A DNA stretch of 6,138 nucleotides from Gammaproteobacteria bacterium (GTDB lineage Bacteria > Pseudomonadota > Gammaproteobacteria > Chromatiales > Chromatiaceae): contig JADGBD010000127.1 in NCBI GenBank assembly GCA_015231665.1, positions 1 through 6,138 on the forward strand, given 5' to 3'. The translations under genes and the position numbers were made by a program. Below the pieces are notes generated by a model. That model was not told where the DNA came from. It saw only the letters and a list, made by a program, of their open reading frames with translations, and did no database searches. Below, one piece after another: positions 1 to 4,923 of this stretch. Position 1 is the first letter of the stretch, and the number at the start of each line of letters is the position of its first letter.

Positions 1-37
1 GCTTCTTAGCGTTCTCTGCGTCCGCTGTTGAAAGCTT
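1..37. repeat. Dispersed CTCTGCG-type intergenic repeat, copy 1
   Basis: This stretch lies just past the rph stop codon and runs into the window edge, so it may be incomplete. On the plus strand it reads as 9-nt units, CTTAGCGTT (5-13) and CTCTGCGTC (14-22), followed by a degenerate third unit and GCTTTT. A related block lies at 4864-4916: 2-23 and 4880-4901 match at 18 of 22 positions, and both are followed by GCTTTT 9-11 nt later. Both sit in the same orientation downstream of a minus-strand gene. From memory, similar CTCTGCGT-rich short repeats are scattered between genes in many bacterial genomes. The function is unknown. Confidence 0.5.
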
Positions 38-754
38 TTATTCCGCCAAGGCCGCGCGCTGGGCGGCGAACAGGCTGCGGATGCCGCCCTCGCCCAGGTC
101 GAGCAGAGCCATGAGTTCCGTCCGGCTGTAGGGATGACCCTCGGCGGTGCCCTGTACCTCGATGAAGCGACCGTCGTCGGTCATCACCAGGTTCATGTCG
201 GTCTCCGCTGCTGAGTCTTCAGCATAATCCAAATCCAGCACAGGTACGCCACAATATATGCCTACGGAAACTGCTGCAACTGCTTGACGAGTGGGATTAT
301 GTTCCAGCTTGCCCGTAGCGGCCAGACTGGCCAGTGCATCTTGCAGTGCAACAAAGGCGCCGGTGATGGCAGCGGTGCGGGTTCCGCCGTCCGCTTGGAT
401 GACATCGCAGTCCAGGGTGATGGTGCGTTTGCCCAGGGCTTTGAGGTCCACCGCGGCACGCAGGGAGCGGCCAATCAGGCGCTGGATCTCCAGGGTACGG
501 CCGCCCTGCTTGCCGGCGCTGGCCTCCCGATTCATCCGGCTGCTGGTGGAGCGCGGCAGCATGCCGTATTCGGCGGTGATCCAGCCGCCCTGGTTCTCGT
601 TCATCCAGCGCGGGATGCGCTCCTCCACCGAGGCGGTGCAGATCACCCGGGTGTCACCAAAGGCAATCAGCACCGAGCCCTCGGCATGATTGCTGAAATG
701 ACGGCTGATACTGACGGGGCGCAGTTGCTCGGGGGTTCGACCGCTGGGTCTCAT
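38..754 (-). CDS. rph: Ribonuclease PH (tRNA nucleotidyltransferase)
   Basis: RNase PH is a cytoplasmic phosphorolytic 3'-to-5' exoribonuclease. It trims the 3' ends of tRNA precursors and other RNAs using phosphate and releases nucleoside diphosphates. The 238-residue length is the usual full length. Family marks run end to end: MRPSGR at the N-terminus, the GDTRVICTA strand (33-41), [15 protein letters not shown] (56-70), the [19 protein letters not shown] block with Arg86, the phosphate-binding GGTRTAA (123-129, Thr125 and Arg126) and the acidic active-site segment [15 protein letters not shown] with Asp180 and Asp186. The ATG at 752-754 has a good Shine-Dalgarno AGAGGAG 7 nt upstream (762-768). 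It lies 80 nt behind the PP2C gene on the same strand with no visible terminator, so co-transcription is likely but inferred. Codons 152-181 use A/T-ending codons unlike the rest of the gene. Confidence 0.97.
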   Translation of the reverse strand: MRPSGRTPEQLRPVSISRHFSNHAEGSVLIAFGDTRVICTASVEERIPRWMNENQGGWITAEYGMLPRSTSSRMNREASAGKQGGRTLEIQRLIGRSLRAAVDLKALGKRTITLDCDVIQADGGTRTAAITGAFVALQDALASLAATGKLEHNPTRQAVAAVSVGIYCGVPVLDLDYAEDSAAETDMNLVMTDDGRFIEVQGTAEGHPYSRTELMALLDLGEGGIRSLFAAQRAALAE

Positions 755-834
755 GGGTGGGCTCCTCTGGATATAGGTGAATGATTTTCTTGGTGGATGG
801 CATGCCGGGGCGGGGGCGGCCGCGCCCGGTCGGC

Positions 835-1737
835 TCAGTCCTTGGAACCCGCGTCCCCATCCGGCCGGCGTTGGCCATCAAAATTCTCCAGGGCATAACG
901 CAGGCGCTGCATGGCGGCGTCCAGGCTGTCGCCGTTGAACTGGGGCTGAGCGGGCTGGGGCGATTCTGCTTCGGCGACTGCCGGCTTGAGCCAGCGCAGG
1001 ACCACCGCGCTGATGTTGTCACTGCCCGGCGAGGCCTCGTACTGGGCCATGTTGGCGGTATTGCGCAGGAGGCTGTCGAGGTGCATTTCCTCGGCGTCAA
1101 AGGCCAGGGCCAGGCGCTCATCCCCCAGCGGCCCCCAGAGGCCATCGCTGCAGAGCAGCAGCACATCCCCCGGCTCCAGCACCACCGCGCTCGGACCCAG
1201 GGTCGGCTCCGGGGTCGCCCCCAGGCCGCCGAGGCAGCGGGTGACGTAGTTCTTGAAGGGGTGGCGCTCCATCTCGTTAGCCTCGATCAGGCCATCCTGG
1301 CGCAGGCGCTCGACGTAGGAATGATCCAGGGTGCGCTGGAGTAAATCACCCTGACGGAAGTGGTAGAGACGGCTGTCGCCCACATGGCCCCACCAGGCTC
1401 GGCCCTCCTGCACCAGGCAGAGCACCAGCGTTGTGCGCGGGTCAACCGGCGGGTCTTCGGCCTCACCGTAGGCGAGAATCTGATCGTGGGCCTGGTGGGC
1501 GAGGTAATCGAGAAAGCGCTCCGGCTCGGCGATGGGCTTTTTCACCCGCATGAAGCTGTCGTGGCAGCAGTCGATGACGATCTGCGCCGCCTCCTCGCCC
1601 TTGGGATGGCCACCCATGCCGTCGGCCACCACCAGCAGCACCACCCCGGCGCTGACGAACACCGCGCAGCGGTCCTGATTGTTGCGCCGATCACCGAGCA
1701 GGCTGATCTGGCTGGTTTCAAAGGCTTTCTGGGTCAT
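835..1737 (-). CDS. PP2C-family Ser/Thr protein phosphatase
   Basis: This is a soluble, metal-dependent PP2C (PPM) phosphatase expected to remove phosphate from Ser/Thr residues, probably opposing the kinase encoded directly upstream. The motifs appear in canonical order: GDRRNNQDR (15-23, metal ligand Asp22), VADGMGG (37-43, Asp39/Gly40), VGDSRLY (119-125), CSDGLW (196-201, Asp198) and GSDNIS (238-243, Asp240). All the usual metal-binding acidic residues are present, so it should be active. The catalytic domain ends near residue 249. A tail of about 50 residues follows, with an Ala/Pro/Gln-rich linker (252-266) and a possible short helix (271-287). There is no signal peptide or membrane segment. 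The ATG at 1735-1737 lies inside the 3' end of the kinase gene (20-nt overlap). The nearest purine run, GAGGAG at 1751-1756, is 13 nt away, so translation is probably coupled to the kinase. The substrate is unknown. Confidence 0.93.
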   Translation of the reverse strand: MTQKAFETSQISLLGDRRNNQDRCAVFVSAGVVLLVVADGMGGHPKGEEAAQIVIDCCHDSFMRVKKPIAEPERFLDYLAHQAHDQILAYGEAEDPPVDPRTTLVLCLVQEGRAWWGHVGDSRLYHFRQGDLLQRTLDHSYVERLRQDGLIEANEMERHPFKNYVTRCLGGLGATPEPTLGPSAVVLEPGDVLLLCSDGLWGPLGDERLALAFDAEEMHLDSLLRNTANMAQYEASPGSDNISAVVLRWLKPAVAEAESPQPAQPQFNGDSLDAAMQRLRYALENFDGQRRPDGDAGSKD

Positions 1738-2659
1738 CGCTTTGGTCTAGCTCCTCGCTTCGCACCCAATCCCGGGGGACGGGGATGCTTCCGATAAAGG
1801 CTTGCAACAACTCGCGGGCATTGCGTGGCCGGTCCGGCGCATCTATCGCCATGGCCCAGTCGATCGCCTGCAGCAGGTGCGCCGGGTAGCGCTTGCGGTA
1901 GATCACCGCCGCGGGTTTGAGGTTGTCGTTGGCGTGGCGCTCGATGGCGGTGGGCGGCGACTTGCCGTCCAGGCAGGTGCGCATGCTCGCGCCCATGGCA
2001 TAGACATCGCTCCAGGGGCCGAGGGCGCCGGTGGAATAGTACTGCTCCACCGGCGAGTAGCCCGGGGTCACCACCCGGCCGGTGCGAATCTGTGCCCGCT
2101 CGAGAAACTCATGGGCGGCGCCAAAATCCAGCAGCAGGGGGTTGCCGCCGGAGCGCAGGTGGATGTTGCTGGGCTTGATGTCCAGATGCAGGTGATTGTT
2201 GTCATGCACCAGGGCCAGGGCATCCAGCACCGGCGGAAACACCGTCATCATGAAGCTGGTGCTCAGGCCGCCGCCGCGCTTGCGGATGTAGCCGCCGAGG
2301 TTTTTGCCTTCCTCGTAGTCCATCACCATATAAGCGGTATCGTTGGCGAGAAAGAAATTGCGCACGTTGACGATGTTGGGGTGCTTGAGCTGGCTGAGGA
2401 CCTTGGCCTCCTTGTAGAACAGCTTGCGCCCCTGGTTGAAGGAGTGGCGTTTTTCCTCGCTGATGATGCGTACCTGGCTGGCGCCCTTCTCCCGCCGCGA
2501 CAGCTTCTTCGGCAAATACTCCTTGATCACCACCCGCGACTGGTCATCCAGGTCCTTGGCCAGGTAGATCAGGCTGAAACCCCCTCCGGCAATGGGCTTG
2601 ATGATTTCATAGCAATCGATCTGGCTGCCATCGGCCAGGGGATTGCGCTCATCGGCCAC
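1718..2659 (-). CDS. Soluble Hanks-type Ser/Thr protein kinase
   Basis: This cytoplasmic eukaryotic-like protein kinase consists of a single domain with short ends. Visible elements are the glycine loop IAGGGFSLIY (23-32), the ATP-binding Lys46 in VVIKEYLP, Glu84 of helix C in KEAKVL, the catalytic loop HLDIKPSN (158-165, Asp160 and Asn165), the metal-binding DFG (178-180), TPGYSPVEQY (198-207) in place of the APE segment, and SDVYAMG (217-223). The usual HRD arginine is Leu159, so it is a non-RD kinase. At 313 residues it lacks the transmembrane helix and PASTA, FHA or other sensor domains of many bacterial kinases. The start is GTG (2657-2659). No in-frame ATG is available upstream without a stop, and the Shine-Dalgarno is weak. 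The gene overlaps the PP2C gene by 20 nt, a common kinase/phosphatase arrangement. The substrates and signal are unknown. Confidence 0.94.
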   Translation of the reverse strand: MADERNPLADGSQIDCYEIIKPIAGGGFSLIYLAKDLDDQSRVVIKEYLPKKLSRREKGASQVRIISEEKRHSFNQGRKLFYKEAKVLSQLKHPNIVNVRNFFLANDTAYMVMDYEEGKNLGGYIRKRGGGLSTSFMMTVFPPVLDALALVHDNNHLHLDIKPSNIHLRSGGNPLLLDFGAAHEFLERAQIRTGRVVTPGYSPVEQYYSTGALGPWSDVYAMGASMRTCLDGKSPPTAIERHANDNLKPAAVIYRKRYPAHLLQAIDWAMAIDAPDRPRNARELLQAFIGSIPVPRDWVRSEELDQSDDPESL

Positions 2660-2692
2660 GGCAGGGCCTGCAACTGGGGGTCTGAATCATGC

Positions 2693-2701
2693 TGGTATCA
2701 T
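2693..2701 (+). promoter_or_regulatory. Candidate extended -10 for yicC
   Basis: TGG-TATCAT fits the extended -10 pattern TGn-TATAAT with one mismatch in the hexamer. The -35 region at the right distance is poor, which is typical when an extended -10 is used. Transcription would start near 2708, giving a leader of about 37 nt before the yicC ATG. The element overlaps an opposite-strand -10 at 2697-2705. Confidence 0.45.
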
Positions 2702-2705
2702 AGCA
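2697..2705 (-). promoter_or_regulatory. Candidate extended -10 for the kinase/phosphatase/rph arm
   Basis: Read on the minus strand, TGC-TATGAT matches an extended -10 with one mismatch in the hexamer. No convincing -35 is seen. The predicted start would be near 2690, about 30 nt before the kinase GTG. It overlaps the plus-strand element at 2693-2701 by five bases. Confidence 0.45.
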
Positions 2706-2731
2706 AGATTACGCCATCGCCATAGCCACCC

Positions 2732-2736
2732 GGAGG
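2732..2736 (+). promoter_or_regulatory. Shine-Dalgarno that fixes the yicC start
   Basis: GGAGG lies 8 nt before the ATG at 2745. The reading frame stays open upstream to an ATG at 2643, but that start would run back through the kinase promoter and into the kinase gene. This site and the family N-terminus (MTCSMTAFAR) settle the start at 2745. Confidence 0.8.
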
Positions 2737-2744
2737 ACCCCAAG

Positions 2745-3614
2745 ATGACCTGCAGCATGACCGCCTTTGCCCGTTGCGAACAGCGCGGCGACCTCGGGGA
2801 GTTGATCTGGGAGCTGCGCTCGGTCAACCACCGTTATCTCGAACCCAGCCTGCGCCTGCCGGAAGAACTGCGACAGGTCGAAACCGCGGTGCGCGAGCGC
2901 CTCGGCGCCCGCCTCAGCCGCGGCAAGATCGACTGCGGCCTGCGCTACCGGCCGACCGCCGCGGTGCAGGGCCAGATCGAGCTCAATACCGATCTCGCCG
3001 GCCAACTGGCCAGCGCCGCCGACAACCTGGCGCGCCAACTGGGCGGCGACTGGACCCGCCCCAGCCTGATGGACCTGCTGCAATGGCCCGGGGTGATCGA
3101 GCAGCAGCGACCCGATCTGGAGCCGGTGATTGAGCAGGCCCTGGCCCTGCTGGATCAGGCCATCGACCAGCTCATCGCCAACCGTGAGCGCGAGGGCGAG
3201 CGCCTCGCCGAGCTCATCCGCCAGCGCGCCGAGGCCCTGCGCCAGCAGGTAGTCCTGGCCAGGGAGCGCATGCCCGAGGTGATCGACAGCGTGCGCAAGC
3301 GTCTGCGTGAGCGTCTGGCCGAATTTGGCGATCAGCTCGAACCCGGCCGGCTGGAGCAGGAAATGGCCATTCTCAGCCAGCGCCTGGATGTGGACGAAGA
3401 AATGGACCGGCTGCAAAGCCACCTCAGTGAGATCGAGTCAGTGCTGCGGCGCCGGGAACCCATCGGCCGCCGGCTGGATTTCCTCATGCAGGAACTCAAC
3501 CGCGAGGCCAACACCCTGGGCTCCAAGTCCAGCGACCTGACCATCACCCAGTGCGGGGTGGAAATGAAGGTGCTGATCGAGCAGATGCGCGAGCAGATTC
3601 AGAACATTGAATAG
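2745..3614 (+). CDS. yicC: YicC family endoribonuclease
   Basis: This is a cytoplasmic YicC-family protein of 289 residues, close to the E. coli protein in length. E. coli YicC and B. subtilis YloC have been described as endoribonucleases, the former affecting small-RNA decay, so a role in RNA turnover is the best guess. The N-terminal domain begins MTCSMTAFAR and includes LRSVNHRYLE (24-33), LPEELR (38-43) and LSRGKIDC (57-64). The middle (about 120-235) is long, charged and helical, with many Arg, Glu and Gln residues. The C-terminal DUF1732 signature GRRLDFLMQELNREAN (241-256) is followed by TLGSKSSD (257-264). Many gammaproteobacteria have yicC beside or divergent from rph and before gmk. 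Here rph is two genes away on the opposite strand and gmk is not next. No clear terminator is seen between yicC and the peroxidase gene. Confidence 0.95.
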   Translation: MTCSMTAFARCEQRGDLGELIWELRSVNHRYLEPSLRLPEELRQVETAVRERLGARLSRGKIDCGLRYRPTAAVQGQIELNTDLAGQLASAADNLARQLGGDWTRPSLMDLLQWPGVIEQQRPDLEPVIEQALALLDQAIDQLIANREREGERLAELIRQRAEALRQQVVLARERMPEVIDSVRKRLRERLAEFGDQLEPGRLEQEMAILSQRLDVDEEMDRLQSHLSEIESVLRRREPIGRRLDFLMQELNREANTLGSKSSDLTITQCGVEMKVLIEQMREQIQNIE

Positions 3615-3664
3615 GCTGCCGGCGGGCGAATAACAGGCCAAAAGCCCAATTTCCCGCACCCGAA

Positions 3665-3678
3665 TTGATCTGGATCAG
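3665..3678 (+). promoter_or_regulatory. FNR/Anr-type binding site upstream of the peroxidase
   Basis: TTGAT-CTGG-ATCAG matches the FNR/Anr consensus TTGAT-N4-ATCAA at 9 of 10 defined positions. Its centre (3671.5) lies about 42-43 nt before the start predicted from the -10 at 3703-3708. That is class II activator spacing, in which the box takes the place of the -35. Bacterial cytochrome c peroxidase genes are known to be under FNR/Anr control in several proteobacteria. Confidence 0.75.
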
Positions 3679-3702
3679 GAAAACCAGGCTTTCATTGCGC
3701 AA

Positions 3703-3708
3703 TATCAT
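3703..3708 (+). promoter_or_regulatory. Candidate -10 of the peroxidase promoter
   Basis: TATCAT differs from TATAAT at one position. The predicted start is near 3714, leaving a leader of about 59 nt. There is no recognisable -35, in keeping with activation from the FNR-like box at 3665-3678. A perfect 10-nt palindrome ATTGCGCAAT (3694-3703) touches its left end. Confidence 0.55.
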
Positions 3709-3772
3709 GGAGAAGGCTGTCTAAGTGGTAAAAAATGATACCGCTTTATCCACATGACTCCAAGGTGAACAC

Positions 3773-4777
3773 ATGCCTATGCAAAAAGCCCTGAAATTTA
3801 CCCGCAGCCTTCTGGCCGTTACCATCACTGCTCTGGCTGGCGTCGCTATCGCCGAAGAGCCGGTCAAACCCATCCGCCCGGTGCAGGAAATCAACCTGGC
3901 TCAGGTCGAACTGGGCAAGAAACTCTATTTTGATCCGCGTCTGTCCAAGTCCGGCTTCATCTCCTGCAACTCCTGCCACAACCTGAGCATGGGCGGTACC
4001 GACAACCTGCCCACCTCCATCGGTGACAAATGGCAGCAGGGACCGATCAACGCCCCCACGGTGCTCAACTCCAGCCTCAATGTGGCCCAGTTCTGGGACG
4101 GCCGCGCCAAGGACCTCAAGGAACAGGCCGGCGGCCCTATCGCCAACCCGGGTGAAATGGGCTTTACCCATGAGCTCGCCGTTGGCGTGCTCGAATCCAT
4201 CCCGGAATACGTCACCGAGTTCAAGCAGGTGTTCGGCACCGACAAGATCAGCATCGATGAAGTCACCACCGCCATCGCCGAGTTTGAAAAGACCCTGGTC
4301 ACCCCCAACTCCCGCTTCGACAAGTGGCTGCTGGGCGACAAGGACGCCATCACCGCCGATGAGCTGGCCGGTTACAACCTGTTCAAGAACAGCGGCTGCG
4401 TCGCCTGTCACAACGGCGAGGCCCTCGGCGGCACGTCCTTCCAGAAGATGGGTGTGGTCGAGCCCTACAAGGCCAACAGCCCGGCTGAAGGCCTGAGCGC
4501 GGTCACCGGCAAGGATGCGGACCGCTTCATGTTCAAGGTGCCGACCCTGCGCAACGTGGAAATGACCTATCCCTACTTCCACGATGGCGCCGCCAACACC
4601 CTGACCGAAGCCGTGGACATCATGGGCCGGCTGCAGCTGGGCAAGAAGTTCAGCGATCAGGAGAATGCCCAGGTCGTCGCCTTCCTCAAGACCCTGACTG
4701 GCGATCAGCCGCAGTTCCTGATGCCGATCCTGCCGCCATCCAGCGACAAGACCCCGCGTCCGACCCCGTTCAACTGA
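3773..4777 (+). CDS. Di-haem cytochrome c peroxidase, periplasmic
   Basis: This is a bacterial di-haem peroxidase that reduces H2O2 to water in the periplasm with electrons from small c-type cytochromes or similar donors. Residues 1-27 form a Sec signal peptide: basic start, hydrophobic core SLLAVTITALAGVA, cut after AIA. Two haem sites are present: CNSCH (65-69, peroxidatic, low potential) and CVACH (209-213, electron-transfer, high potential), with Met284 as the likely distal ligand of the second. Against my recall of mature P. aeruginosa CcpA numbering (+14 here), Trp94, Gln104 and Glu114 correspond to Trp108, Gln118 and Glu128. His71, the distal ligand of the peroxidatic haem in the resting enzyme, falls on Asp85. 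At 334 residues it is a standard two-domain CcpA, without the extra haem domain of YhjA-type enzymes. AAGGTG (3762-3767) is 5 nt before the chosen ATG; a second ATG at 3779 is less well spaced. An FNR-like promoter precedes it and a strong terminator follows. Confidence 0.96.
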   Translation: MPMQKALKFTRSLLAVTITALAGVAIAEEPVKPIRPVQEINLAQVELGKKLYFDPRLSKSGFISCNSCHNLSMGGTDNLPTSIGDKWQQGPINAPTVLNSSLNVAQFWDGRAKDLKEQAGGPIANPGEMGFTHELAVGVLESIPEYVTEFKQVFGTDKISIDEVTTAIAEFEKTLVTPNSRFDKWLLGDKDAITADELAGYNLFKNSGCVACHNGEALGGTSFQKMGVVEPYKANSPAEGLSAVTGKDADRFMFKVPTLRNVEMTYPYFHDGAANTLTEAVDIMGRLQLGKKFSDQENAQVVAFLKTLTGDQPQFLMPILPPSSDKTPRPTPFN

Positions 4778-4799
4778 GTCTGACCTCGGTCTGATCGAC

Positions 4800-4824
4800 A
4801 AACCCGGCTTCGGCCGGGTTTTTT
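4800..4824 (+). terminator. Rho-independent terminator of the peroxidase gene
   Basis: A 9-bp stem, AAACCCGGC (4800-4808) with GCCGGGTTT (4813-4821), closes a TTCG loop on a C-G pair, an especially stable tetraloop. It runs into a T6 tract (4819-4824). It starts 22 nt after the peroxidase stop codon. On the minus strand the stem is followed by only three T residues, so it would be a poorer terminator for the convergent gene. Confidence 0.92.
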
Positions 4825-4841
4825 GTCATCCCGGGAATGGG

Positions 4842-4855
4842 TTACGCATTACGCA
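4842..4855. repeat. Tandem 7-nt repeat TTACGCA x2
   Basis: Two perfect copies of TTACGCA sit back to back (4842-4848 and 4849-4855) between the peroxidase terminator and the CTCTGCG-type repeat. The pair may be part of the same decayed repeat-rich spacer. The function is unknown. Confidence 0.5.
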
Positions 4856-4863
4856 ATAGCAAA

Positions 4864-4916
4864 CTCCGCGTGCTCTGCGCTACTCGGCGATCTCTGCGTC
4901 CTGAAGTGTGCTTTTG
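4864..4916. repeat. Dispersed CTCTGCG-type intergenic repeat, copy 2
   Basis: Four imperfect tandem units of the form CTCnGCGnn are visible: CTCCGCGTG (4864-4872), CTCTGCGCTA (4873-4882), CTCGGCGAT (4883-4891) and CTCTGCGTC (4892-4900). GCTTTT follows at 4910-4915. The block lies just downstream of the stop of the minus-strand gene ending at 4924, as copy 1 does behind rph. Part of it (4880-4901) matches copy 1 (2-23) at 18 of 22 positions. Confidence 0.5.
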
Positions 4917-4923
4917 ACCTTGC

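Noticed and set aside
755..834. Possible rph promoter or PP2C terminator in the 80-nt gap
   Set aside because: TATATC lies so close to the Shine-Dalgarno that the leader would be only about 10 nt, and no -35 is seen. The GC-rich stretch near 810-834 forms only a short imperfect stem and has no T tract.
1802..2725. Plus-strand open frame of 307 codons over the kinase gene
   Set aside because: The kinase motifs on the minus strand are complete and in order. The antisense product has shadow composition and no motifs.
2643..2744. Upstream extension of yicC to an ATG at 2643
   Set aside because: It would overlap the divergent kinase gene and its promoter and add 34 residues absent from the family. 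The Shine-Dalgarno fits the ATG at 2745.
3615..3660. Possible yicC terminator (GGC-CAAAA-GCC)
   Set aside because: The stem is only 3-4 bp and lacks a T tract.
3727..3742. Short inverted repeat GGTA...TACC in the peroxidase leader
   Set aside because: A 4-bp arm with an 8-nt A-rich loop is too weak to be a hairpin or a supported operator.
3707..3768. Two mini open frames in the peroxidase leader (ATG at 3707, five codons; ATG at 3754, four codons)
   Set aside because: Very short, no Shine-Dalgarno, and the first starts inside the -10. Leader-peptide control cannot be argued from this.
3746..4801. Minus-strand open frame of 351 codons over the peroxidase gene
   Set aside because: The plus strand encodes an unmistakable di-haem peroxidase. 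The antisense frame is a product of the high GC third positions.
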